Source: UBA1876 sp964515395 (GTDB lineage: Bacteria > Synergistota > Synergistia > Synergistales > Thermovirgaceae). Taken from it: a stretch of 11,878 bases of DNA. Location of the stretch: positions 1 through 11,878 of the forward strand of contig CAZERC010000039.1 of NCBI GenBank assembly GCA_964515395.1. The letters run 5' to 3'. The notes beneath the pieces are model-generated. The model was not told the DNA's origin and ran no database searches. It was given only the letters and a program-made list of their open reading frames with translations. Shown here piece by piece: positions 5,282 to 11,878 of this stretch. How positions within the stretch are numbered: the stretch's first letter is position 1; each line of letters begins with the position of its first letter. Made by a program: the position numbers and the translations under genes.

Positions 5282-6072
5282 GTGAAAGGAAAAATCGTCG
5301 TTGCCCTTGGAGGAAACGCAATACTTCAGAGAGGTCAGAAAGGCACGGCAACGGAGCAGATGGAAAACGTCATGACTACGGCCCGGCAAATCGTCAAAAT
5401 GATCCAGGCGGGATATGAAGTGGTCATCAGTCACGGCAATGGCCCGCAGGTTGGAGCCATCCTGATCCAGAATGAGCTCGGAACCGAGAAGGTGCCGGCC
5501 ATGCCCATGGACATCTGCGGGGCGGAAAGTCAGGGCCTGATAGGGTACATGCTCTGCCAGGCTCTTGACAACGTCATGGCGGAAGAGGCAATACAAGGGC
5601 GTCGACCGGTGTGCGTCGTAACCCAGGTGGAAGTCGATCCGGAGGATGAAGCGTTCAGTAAGCCGACGAAACCAGTGGGACCCTTCTATAGCGAGGAAAT
5701 CGCAAGGCAGCGCATGAAAGAGAATCAGGAAACCTGGATTGATGATTCGGGCAGGGGATGGCGCAGAGTGGTTCCTTCACCGGACCCGAAAAGTATCGTG
5801 GAAGCCGAGCCGATCAGACAACTTGTGGACGAGGGGTACACCGTCATTGCTTCAGGGGGTGGGGGGATACCCGTCGTTCGTGACGGCGAAAACCGTTTGC
5901 GGGGAGTAGAGGCCGTAATAGACAAGGATCTCGCCTCGGAAAAACTTGCACAGGAAATCGATGCCGACATTTTCATGATATTGACGGATGTCCCGAAAGT
6001 CGCTCTTGACTATGGCACTCCGGAAGAAACATGGTTGGGACATGTGTCTGCGGAAGAACTGAAAGGGTTCGA
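5282..6072 (+). CDS. arcC: Carbamate kinase (3' end lost in assembly gap)
   Basis: Carbamate kinase makes ATP from carbamoyl phosphate and ADP, the energy-yielding last step of arginine, citrulline or purine fermentation. The amino acid kinase motifs are all present in order: VALGGNA (7-13), SHGNGPQVG (50-58), CGAESQGLIGYM (79-90), KPTKPVGPFY (127-136), WRRVVPSPDPK (160-170), ASGGGGIPV (190-198) and IDKDLASEKLA (213-223), then FMILTDVPKVALDYG. The frame is open for 263 residues up to the N run; the family is about 310-315 aa, so roughly 50 residues are missing. GTG 5282 is chosen because GGAGGG (5270-5275) is 6 bases upstream and homology begins there; ATG 5219 is in frame but would sit at the predicted transcript start. 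No arcA or arcB neighbour is visible, so the source of carbamoyl phosphate is unknown. Confidence 0.95.
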
Positions 6073-6172
6073 NNNNNNNNNNNNNNNNNNNNNNNNNNNN
6101 NNNNNNNNNNNNNNNNNNNNNNNNNNNNNNNNNNNNNNNNNNNNNNNNNNNNNNNNNNNNNNNNNNNNNNNN
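6073..6172. other. Assembly gap (100 N) hiding the ends of two convergent genes
   Basis: There are exactly 100 N. Carbamate kinase needs about 50 more residues and the aminotransferase about 60, so at least about 330 bases are expected here. The 100 N is therefore a placeholder, not a measured length. Confidence 0.9.
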
Positions 6173-7168
6173 GCCAAAAGTTTTTTCGACGTTTACAAAG
6201 ACGTAAAAAGCGCCGTCAGGCTTGTTAAAAGAGATGTATGGCATTTCTTCGAGAAGGGTAACGATGCTGTTGCGCCGCTCGTCGAAGATCCGATGCATTT
6301 TCACCACGTCTTGTTCCGCTTCGAGTATTGCACCAAGCGCGGCCCATTGGGCTATGGAGCAGGGATTGGAAGTCAGGTGTCCCTGAAAGGCTCCTACTTT
6401 GGTTGAAAGCCATTCCGGTACGATGGCGTAGCCTATCCGCCAGCCAGTCATGGCGAAGGCCTTGCTTACACCGTTGATGATTATGATGCGGTCAGCCGCT
6501 TCCGGGACAAGGGAAACAGGGTTTTTATGCTGCGCAGAACCATAAACGAGACGTTCGTAGATTTCATCGTGGATGATCCAAAGGTCGTTTTCTTCGGCTA
6601 TTCGAACGAGAGATTCAAGAGTCCCCGAGTCGTAGACTGCGCCTGTGGGATTATTGGGAGTATTCACAAGCATTCCCCGTGTCCTGTTGGTTATTGCTCG
6701 TTGTACCATTTCGGGCAACGGCACACAGCCAGAGGAGGTCGTATTGACGACAGCGGCTTCGCCTCCGCAAAGTCTGATTTGTTCGACATAACTCACCCAG
6801 GCAGGCGAAAAAACGATCACCTCGTCGCCAGGATCGATCAGACAACTGAGGGTGGAATAGATAAGGGGTTTTGCGCCTGCTCCCACGATAACCTGGTCAG
6901 TCGGGAAAGAAAGAGAGAAACGCTTTTCATAGTATGCTGTGACTGCTTTTTTCAATTCCGGGATACCCGTTGCCTGGGTGTAATGAGTGTGACCCGCATC
7001 AATGGCATCCTTTGCGAAACGTATTGCAGATGGAGGAGAGTCAAAGTCGGGTTCCCCTGCTCCGAAAGAAATGACAGGTTTTCCTTCCCGTTTGAGCTGT
7101 TTGGCTTTTCCCGTGACAGCCAGGGTCGCGGATGGTTCCATTCGCTGGGCACGCTTAGAAAGGTTCAA
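6173..7168 (-). CDS. Class I pyridoxal-phosphate aminotransferase, aspartate aminotransferase-like (3' end lost in gap)
   Basis: This enzyme moves amino groups between an amino acid (probably aspartate) and 2-oxoglutarate using PLP. Key residues of the fold-type I family are visible: the N-terminal LSKRAQRMEPSATLAVTGKA block, SFGAGEPDFDSP (34-45), the ring-stacking W124 in SPAW, NTPNNPTGAVY (169-179), D201 and Y204 in HDEIYERL, the Schiff-base K236 in VSKAFAMTGWRIGY (234-247) and R244. Visible length is 332 aa against about 390-400 for the family; the C-terminal part that holds the carboxylate-binding Arg is in the N run, so substrate choice cannot be judged. TTG 7168 is chosen because AAGGAG (complement of 7179-7184) lies 10 bases upstream and the family starts M-x-LSKR; TTG 7174 has only 4 bases of spacing. 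Confidence 0.93.
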
Positions 7169-7223
7169 GAACAATCAACTCCTTCATCATCACTATTCTG
7201 CTTGTATTCCTTGTAGTACCTCG

Positions 7224-7251
7224 ATTATACGCATTCCCGACTTCATAGCAA
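7224..7251 (-). promoter_or_regulatory. Promoter for the aminotransferase
   Basis: On the minus strand, TTGCTA (7251-7246) and a perfect TATAAT (7229-7224) are 16 bases apart. Transcription would start near 7217, about 50 bases before the TTG start. Confidence 0.65.
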
Positions 7252-7278
7252 CAAGTTCCAACTCGCAAGATAGCGTCA

Positions 7279-7307
7279 TTTCCAACGAACGATGCGGATG
7301 ATACAAT
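7279..7307 (+). promoter_or_regulatory. Extended -10 promoter for the hibernation factor gene
   Basis: TGATACAAT (7299-7307) is an extended -10 with hexamer TACAAT (5 of 6). TTTCCA (7279-7284) lies 17 bases upstream. The start would be near 7314, leaving a leader of about 26 bases. It is arranged back to back with the aminotransferase promoter. Confidence 0.6.
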
Positions 7308-7339
7308 AAGAAATCATAAATGAGATGGGAGGCGAGCCC

Positions 7340-7891
7340 ATGGAAGTAAGGTTCGTAACCCGCAACGTTGAGGTACCGGACGAACTGAAGGGGTACATGG
7401 AGAAAAAACTGGGCAAGCTGGAGAAGTTTTTCGACCGCATTCTGGATACTCAGGTTGAAATCAGCTTTAACAGGGGGATGCATGTGGTCGAAATTACCTC
7501 GGACGTGAACGGTGTGATCATGAGAGGCGAGGATTACGCTCCGGATGTCAGGAAGGCTTTCGACAAGGGATTGAAAAACATCGAGCGACAGGTCAAACGG
7601 CACAAATCCTATCTGAAGGACAAGGCTCGAATGAAGTCCCATGAGGATCTCACATTTGACATTGAGGGATTCCTTAATGAAATCAGTCCGGAACAGGAAA
7701 CCACCAAAAAAGAAGACGTGGTCAAGGTCAAGAAATTCCCGTTGAGACCAATGTCTTCCGAAGAAGCGGCTATGCAAATGGACCTTCTCGGACACAGCTT
7801 TTTCATGTTCAAAGACGCTGAAACCGGTTCTATCAGTGTGATATACAGGAGAAAGGATGGGGGCTTTGGTATCCTGGTTCCCGAAGAATGA
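7340..7891 (+). CDS. hpf: Long-form ribosome hibernation promoting factor
   Basis: Long HPF binds the decoding region of 30S subunits and joins 70S ribosomes into inactive 100S dimers in slow growth. The 183-aa protein has both domains: the N-terminal RaiA/YfiA fold (about 1-95: FVTRNVEVPDELKGYMEKKL, VEISF, APDVRKAFDKGLKNIERQVKRHK), an acidic linker (about 100-126), and the C-terminal dimerisation domain (about 129-183: VKVKKFPLRPMSSEEAAMQM, LLGHSFFMFKDAETGSISVI, YRRKDGGFGILVPE). ATG 7340 is the start: GGGAGG (7327-7332) is 7 bases upstream; ATG 7325 lacks a ribosome site. The gene is a single unit between an extended -10 promoter and a terminator. Confidence 0.95.
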   Translation: MEVRFVTRNVEVPDELKGYMEKKLGKLEKFFDRILDTQVEISFNRGMHVVEITSDVNGVIMRGEDYAPDVRKAFDKGLKNIERQVKRHKSYLKDKARMKSHEDLTFDIEGFLNEISPEQETTKKEDVVKVKKFPLRPMSSEEAAMQMDLLGHSFFMFKDAETGSISVIYRRKDGGFGILVPEE

Positions 7892-7924
7892 CTGAGCAAC
7901 TGGCCCGTATAGCAAGCAGGGAGA

Positions 7925-7954
7925 GGGTGGGGCCGGGCGTCCCACCCATTTTTT
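7925..7954 (+). terminator. Intrinsic terminator after hpf
   Basis: GGGTGGG (7925-7931) pairs with CCCACCC (7941-7947) around a 9-base GC-rich loop, followed by A and six T residues (7949-7954). It lies 33 bases after the hpf stop and 42 bases before mopB. Confidence 0.85.
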
Positions 7955-7969
7955 GACTGGGTCGTCAAA
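7952..7969 (+). promoter_or_regulatory. Dyad TTTGAC-N6-GTCAAA upstream of mopB
   Basis: TTTGAC (7952-7957) and GTCAAA (7964-7969) form a perfect 6-base dyad with a 6-base centre. It lies 27 bases before the mopB start and overlaps the last T residues of the hpf terminator. Its size suits a dimeric regulator, but the spacing does not match FNR (TTGAT-N4-ATCAA) and no promoter boxes could be placed around it, so it may be chance. Confidence 0.25.
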
Positions 7970-7996
7970 TAGAAGGCTCCGGGAGGGATAAGGTCA

Positions 7997-8679
7997 ATGA
8001 ACAGGCCCGTACCGTCGGCTTGTCCCCATGATTGTCCAGATGCATGTTCCTTCCTGGTTTACAGGAAGGGAAACAACAGGGAGATAGCCATCGAGAGCGG
8101 CACCGCACTGCCGCTTCAGGGCGGATGGATCTGTCCCAAAGGGAAACGATGGGAAATGCGCTCCCGTTCGCCGGAGCGACTGAAGAGTCCACTGAAAAAG
8201 GACGGGACCGGTTGGAAGGAAATATCCTGGGACGAAGCATGGGGCCTTTGGGCATCGCATCTGGAAAAGGCCGTGGAGCAACATGGGCCACTGGCGAATT
8301 TCATTTATCAGAGTGCCGGTTCGCAGTTTTTTTCGAAACAACTCGGCCTGGATGTCTTTTCCGCATTGGGCGGATATTCTCAACCTGCAGGAACGCTTTG
8401 TGGTGCGTCAGGCGGGGCCGGTCTGAAAAAGGCTTTTGGTCATACGCCCGTTTACGATCCACGGAACCTTGATCAGGTCAGAGGCATTCTGCTATGGGGA
8501 CGAAACGCCTTTGAAACTCACCCCCACCTTCTTCCATTGCTTCGTGATTTGCGAAAGGGTTCAGGCGATTTTGCCGCCATCGAAATACGAAGGACACCTA
8601 CCACCAGGGCTGCAAACCAATGGTGGCGTGTTCGGCCTGGAACAGACGGATGTCTGGCGCTTTTGCTCTGCAAGATGAT
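7997..8679 (+). CDS. Molybdopterin oxidoreductase, N-terminal part (interrupted by assembly gap)
   Basis: This is the first 227 codons of a DMSO-reductase-superfamily (MopB) enzyme that binds Mo/W-bis-MGD. The N-terminal [4Fe-4S] motif is C9-x3-C13-x3-C17-x28-C46, followed by K48, the lysine that links cluster and cofactor. GTLCGASGGAGLKKAFG (132-148) aligns with the NapA LCMASAVAG block, making C135 the probable metal ligand; RGILLWGRNAFETHP (162-176) and VRPGTDGCLALLLCKM (212-227) are also family signatures. There is no Tat signal, so it should be cytoplasmic. The ACPHDCPDACS opening resembles the largely uncharacterised CPxDCPDxCS group rather than a named enzyme; formate dehydrogenase is possible but not shown. 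ATG 7997 has GGGAGGG (7981-7987) 9 bases upstream. The gene continues after the gap at 8780. Confidence 0.9.
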
Positions 8680-8779
8680 NNNNNNNNNNNNNNNNNNNNN
8701 NNNNNNNNNNNNNNNNNNNNNNNNNNNNNNNNNNNNNNNNNNNNNNNNNNNNNNNNNNNNNNNNNNNNNNNNNNNNNNN
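8680..8779. other. Assembly gap (100 N) inside mopB
   Basis: There are exactly 100 N. The reading frame before the gap (phase of 7997) differs from that after it (phase of 8781). Known homologues have roughly 150-200 residues between the RPGTD motif and the NPA-x5-D motif, so the true gap is probably several hundred bases. This explains the frame change without a frameshift mutation. Confidence 0.9.
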
Positions 8780-9584
8780 TCTGTTTTCCTGTGCAAACCC
8801 TGCAAAACAGGGCCCTGATTCCCGTATTCTCATGCGAACCCTGGAATCTATGGATTTCAGCGTTTGTATTGACCTCGAGATGACGGAAACAGCTGCCATG
8901 TGTGACCTCGTTTTACCGGCGGCATGTTTCCTTGAGGAAGGCCCGGACTGGAGAGGTTCCTGGTGGCATACATATCTTCTGCGTAGCGAAAAAGCCATGG
9001 AGCCTCCAGGTGCCGCACTCCCTGAGACATCAATAATGACCGGGTTGGGGAAGGCCCTCGGCCTGACCGTCGACCTTGAAGGCAAGCGGAAGGAAATGGA
9101 CCGTATCCTGTTGCAAAGGCCGGGGATTGAAGCATTGGGAGACGGTGTTTACAAGACCGGGGAATCCCATAGTTGGACGGACAGGACGGAACCAATAACG
9201 CTTCCTTCTTCAATTCCAACGGCCCAGGTCCGGGTGGATGACAAAAAACTGCGGCTTGTTACGGTTCACGCAAAAGAATATATCAACGGGCAGACTTGGG
9301 GTCAGCAAAAGAAAAAGACTCCAGTGGTCACCATATCTCCCGAAGAAGGAATTCCTCGAGGACTCCGGGAGGGCGACGAAGTCAAAGTACGGCGTGCTGA
9401 CGTGGAAGTGCATGCCAATTTGCAATTCGACAATGCCATGGATTCGGGGTACTGTGTCATGGTTCAGGGTTTGGGAGAAATCAACCATTTGACTTCAGCC
9501 GTGGTAAATCCAGGTTATGGTGCCGCTTTCCACGAAACGTTTGTGACCCTCAAAAAAGCTACGGGGAGCCATGTAAATGCATGA
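8780..9584 (+). CDS. Molybdopterin oxidoreductase, C-terminal part (same gene as 7997-8679)
   Basis: The frame is open from the N run and reads LFSCANPAKQGPDSR, the cofactor-domain motif that follows the central region of MopB enzymes. It continues with VCIDLEMTETAAMCDLVLPA and ACFLEEGPDWRG, the usual M/F-x-T-E-T-A...D-x-V-L-P signature. The C-terminal molybdopterin-dinucleotide-binding barrel begins near 9236 (DDKKLRLVTVH) and includes PVVTISPEEGIPRGLREGDEVKV, and the NHLTS...GYGAAFHETFVTL end. Together with the first part about 494 residues are visible, against roughly 650-700 for complete relatives. The ATG at 8832 is internal, not a start. The stop TGA (9582-9584) overlaps the hypA start by 8 bases, so enzyme and nickel chaperones are translated from one mRNA. 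No Fe-S or flavin electron-transfer subunit gene adjoins it. Confidence 0.9.
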
Positions 9585-9963
9585 AATTTCCATGGTGGAA
9601 TCCTTGGTGGAGGAACTGCTCAAGCTTCAGGAGGAGAATGAATGGGATCGGATTGACGCAGTCCACCTCAGAGTTGGTGCAATGAGGCAGGTTATTCCCG
9701 AAATCATGAATTTTGCTTTTGATATATCCATAAAAGACACGCCACTTGAAGGTGCCCGGCTGTTTCTCGAGGAGGTCCCGCTGAAAAAGAAATGCAAGGC
9801 CTGCGGAAATGTCTGGACTGAAGGAGACGAGGCACTTTTTTTGTGTGAGAAATGCGGAAGTGCCGACGTCGAATTGATCGAAGGAATGGAACTGGAAATC
9901 GAATCACTGGAGATCGAATCACTGGAGGTGGAGGAAACAGATGCCGAGAAAAATCAACATTAA
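9577..9963 (+). CDS. hypA: Hydrogenase nickel incorporation protein HypA
   Basis: HypA is a small nickel and zinc metallochaperone that passes Ni(II) with HypB to [NiFe]-hydrogenase large subunits (and to urease in some bacteria). The N-terminus MHEISMVESL carries the nickel-binding M1-H2-E3. The zinc ribbon is C73-x2-C76 and C90-x2-C93. VHLRVGAMRQVIPE (29-42) is the conserved beta-alpha core. At 128 aa it is longer than the usual 113-118; the extra residues form an acidic repeat (LEIESLEIESLEVEE, 106-120) encoded by a 15-base tandem repeat. ATG 9577 has GGGGAG (9563-9568) 8 bases upstream and overlaps the mopB stop. The 3' end overlaps hypB by 23 bases. Confidence 0.96.
   Translation: MHEISMVESLVEELLKLQEENEWDRIDAVHLRVGAMRQVIPEIMNFAFDISIKDTPLEGARLFLEEVPLKKKCKACGNVWTEGDEALFLCEKCGSADVELIEGMELEIESLEIESLEVEETDAEKNQH
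9891..9935 (+). repeat. 15-base tandem repeat at the 3' end of hypA
   Basis: Three consecutive 15-base units start with ACTGGA: 9891-9905, 9906-9920 (one difference) and a diverged 9921-9935. Each adds about five residues of an LEIES-type acidic sequence in frame. The third unit contains GGAGGTGGAGGA, which includes the hypB ribosome binding site. Confidence 0.85.
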
Positions 9964-10597
9964 GCGATCAGTCCTTGCCGCCGATGAAGAGTATGCAACC
10001 AGGGTCCGGGAAAGGATGCAAAATGAACGAACTCTCATGGTAAACCTGATTGGATCGCCAGGTGCCGGGAAAACAACCCTTCTGGAAGCCACGCTTGGGG
10101 AAATACCCTTGGAATGTGCCGTCATAGAAGGCGACGTGGCGACATCAAGGGATGCGGAGAGAATTTCAAAAACAGGGACACCCGTCGTACAGATAAATAC
10201 CGAGGGCGGATGTCATCTCGAAGCGCATCTCATCTGGAAAGCCCTTGACAAGATCAACCTTTCAGGGCTTGACATCCTGTTTGTCGAGAACGTGGGAAAC
10301 CTCGTCTGTCCAGCGGAATTTGACCTTGGCGAAGATTACAAGGTCGCTGTATGCAGCGTTCCTGAAGGGGCTGACAAGCCTTTGAAATATCCTCACCTCT
10401 TTCATGAAGCCGGTGCAGTGGTGCTGACGAAGGTCGATCTTGTCCCCTATATCGGATTTGAAAGCGAACTGTTCTGGTCTGATGTCAAAAAACTGAATCC
10501 CATGGCCAGTTGCCTCGAGGTGGAATCCTTGAACGGGAAGGGGATTGACGCCTGGTCGGACGTGATTGAAAAATGGCTCATGGAGAAACGGCAATGA
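9941..10597 (+). CDS. hypB: Hydrogenase nickel incorporation GTPase HypB
   Basis: HypB is a SIMIBI-class GTPase that drives nickel transfer to [NiFe]-hydrogenase. The Walker A loop is GSPGAGKTT (38-46), IEGD follows at 62-65, and LTKVDL (162-167) is the guanine-specificity motif. The G-domain metal site is complete: C91-H92 in EGGCHLEAH and C123 in ENVGNLVCPAEFDLGE, equivalent to E. coli C166, H167 and C198. It has neither the N-terminal CxxCGC high-affinity nickel motif nor a histidine-rich tract, so it is the short form (218 aa) without nickel storage. ATG 9941 has GGAGG (9930-9934) 6 bases upstream, inside hypA. Its TGA overlaps the helicase ATG (ATGA at 10594-10597). Confidence 0.96.
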   Translation: MPRKINIKRSVLAADEEYATRVRERMQNERTLMVNLIGSPGAGKTTLLEATLGEIPLECAVIEGDVATSRDAERISKTGTPVVQINTEGGCHLEAHLIWKALDKINLSGLDILFVENVGNLVCPAEFDLGEDYKVAVCSVPEGADKPLKYPHLFHEAGAVVLTKVDLVPYIGFESELFWSDVKKLNPMASCLEVESLNGKGIDAWSDVIEKWLMEKRQ

Positions 10598-11878
10598 AAG
10601 GCACCCTTTCCGGCCTGCTTTCGTCGCTGAACCCTGAACAGGCGGAAGCGGTCAGGTACACAGGGGGATCGATGCTGGTCCTCGCAGGGGCAGGAAGCGG
10701 AAAGACACGAGTGCTGACGTACAAGTATGCCTATCTCGTTTCAGAGGAAGGGTTGTACCCATCCCAGATACTGGCGGTTACTTTCACGAACAAGGCAGCG
10801 CGCCAGATGCGGGAGCGCGTCAGTGAACTGCTTCAAATGAAACAGGCTCAAATGGATGTCAGTACGTTTCATGCTTATGGGCTGAAATTTCTTTCCCGCT
10901 ACGGAAATGCCGTAAAGACCTTGTTGAAACGGCAAGCCCGTGTGGTTTTCGACCGCGGCGACAGCAAGTCCGCTGTCAAGAAGGTTCTCAAGGAACAGGG
11001 GCTTGATCCGAAAAAAGTGGAGTCGAATTGGGTTCTTGAAGAAATATCGAGGTGCAAGAGGGAGATTGCTCCGCCATCTTTTGAATACCGGAAGCTGGAT
11101 CCGCCCATCGGGCCTGTTTTCGAACGATATGAAGAGCTGCTTAAAGAACAGAACGCTGTGGATTTCGATGACTTGCTCGTTTTACCCCTGCAGGCCCTTT
11201 CCTCTGATAAATCCCTGAGAGAGGCGGAACGAGGCCGGTATCGGTGGATCCTCGTGGACGAGTATCAGGATGTGAACAAGACGCAATACCACCTGCTCAA
11301 AATGATTGCCGGACCTTCGGGAAAGGTTATGGTCGTTGGAGACCCCGATCAGTCGATTTACGGCTGGAGAGGGGCGGACATGTCCATGATACTGAACTTC
11401 GAAAAGGACTTCCCCGATGCGAGGGTGTTCCTGCTTGAAAGAAATTACCGATCGACGGAGACCATATTGGCCGCTGCGAATGCCGTGATCGAAAACAACA
11501 GCAAACGCAGAGAGAAGGCGCTTTGGACCGAAAGGGATGAAGGGTTTCCCGTAAATGTCCTTTTGGCGGGAAACGAACATGCCGAAGCTGATTACATTGC
11601 CGAGGAAATATACAAACTAAGGGACCAAGGGTACAAGTACCGGGACATGGCTGTACTGTACCGGATAAACGCCATGAGTCGACTCTACGAGGAAACCTTT
11701 TTGCGGAGGGGGATTCCTTACCGTATTGTGCGTGGCACTGCGTTTTATGAGCGCAAGGAAATCAAGGACACCATCGCCTTCATGCGACTGGCGGTAAATC
11801 CCATGGACACTGCGGCACTGGAAAGAATCGGCAATGTTCCTTCCAGGGGACTCGGGCCCAAGAGCCTGGGGCGGCTCG
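10594..11878 (+). CDS. pcrA: UvrD/PcrA-type ATP-dependent DNA helicase (3' end outside window)
   Basis: This is the first 428 codons of a superfamily 1A 3'-5' DNA helicase used in repair and in removing proteins from DNA. Motifs in order: Q motif LNPEQAEAV (12-20), Walker A AGAGSGKT (31-38), Ia VTFTNKAARQMRERV (62-76), Ib STFHAYG, the DFDDLL block, motif II LVDEYQD (220-226, Tyr where UvrD has Phe), motif III VVGDPDQSIYGWRGAD (247-262), motif IV ERNYRST, and PYRIVRGTAFYERKEIKD in domain 2B. No frameshift was seen. The rest (motifs V-VI) is beyond the edge; a full protein would be about 640-740 aa. PcrA and UvrD cannot be told apart well from this part. ATG 10594 overlaps the hypB stop and has GGAG (10582-10585) 8 bases upstream, implying coupled translation. 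Confidence 0.93.
   Translation, partial: MKGTLSGLLSSLNPEQAEAVRYTGGSMLVLAGAGSGKTRVLTYKYAYLVSEEGLYPSQILAVTFTNKAARQMRERVSELLQMKQAQMDVSTFHAYGLKFLSRYGNAVKTLLKRQARVVFDRGDSKSAVKKVLKEQGLDPKKVESNWVLEEISRCKREIAPPSFEYRKLDPPIGPVFERYEELLKEQNAVDFDDLLVLPLQALSSDKSLREAERGRYRWILVDEYQDVNKTQYHLLKMIAGPSGKVMVVGDPDQSIYGWRGADMSMILNFEKDFPDARVFLLERNYRSTETILAAANAVIENNSKRREKALWTERDEGFPVNVLLAGNEHAEADYIAEEIYKLRDQGYKYRDMAVLYRINAMSRLYEETFLRRGIPYRIVRGTAFYERKEIKDTIAFMRLAVNPMDTAALERIGNVPSRGLGPKSLGRL

Noticed and set aside
6225..7216. Plus-strand frames opposite the aminotransferase
   Set aside because: They are antisense to a gene with all PLP-enzyme motifs and show no recognisable domain.

Overview
The window is ordinary bacterial housekeeping chromosome with one accessory-metabolism operon at the right end. 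Base composition is a little above 50% G+C by eye and codon use looks even throughout. Most genes start with clear GGAGG-type ribosome binding sites, and several use GTG or TTG. The small (non-Alu) SRP RNA, short EF-Ts, long-form HPF, carbamate kinase and a cytoplasmic molybdoenzyme beside hypA/hypB suggest an anaerobic, amino-acid-fermenting bacterium. A Synergistota-like organism is my best guess, but this is inference and not proven by any single gene. Two runs of exactly 100 N (6073-6172, 8680-8779) are scaffold gaps. Both interrupt genes and both probably hide several hundred bases.

Left part (1-2100): the tail of a membrane protein is followed by tadA. The last codons and stop of tadA lie inside a tRNA-Ser(CGA) gene, and a second tRNA-Ser(GGA) follows. 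Next come the SRP RNA gene, whose outer helix runs into a T tract, an unrecognised 161-aa protein, and a convergent CsoR-family repressor. The repressor keeps the two family cysteines but has Tyr at the His-ligand position. Its promoter abuts and slightly overlaps the divergent ribosomal promoter.

Translation block (2070-5140): rpsB, tsf, pyrH and frr lie in the classical order. rpsB has a leader of about 120 nt that can fold, and S2 carries an acidic C-terminal tail. A strong intrinsic terminator sits between tsf and pyrH, so pyrH-frr must depend on readthrough or on a promoter I cannot see. A perfect 16-bp hairpin without a 3' U tract follows frr.

Middle (5180-7955): carbamate kinase (+) and a class I aspartate-type aminotransferase (-) converge on the first gap, and both lack their C-terminal ends. 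The aminotransferase and the long hibernation-promoting factor diverge from back-to-back promoters. HPF ends in an intrinsic terminator.

Right part (7997-11878): a tightly packed run of mopB (molybdopterin oxidoreductase with an N-terminal [4Fe-4S] motif and a NapA-like Cys ligand motif, broken by the second gap), hypA, hypB and a PcrA/UvrD helicase (cut by the window end). All junctions overlap. HypA/HypB normally load nickel into [NiFe]-hydrogenase, yet no hydrogenase or other hyp gene is visible. The MopB-HypAB linkage is the most interesting context here. I did not find a clearly novel multi-gene system; the findings are specific oddities to check.
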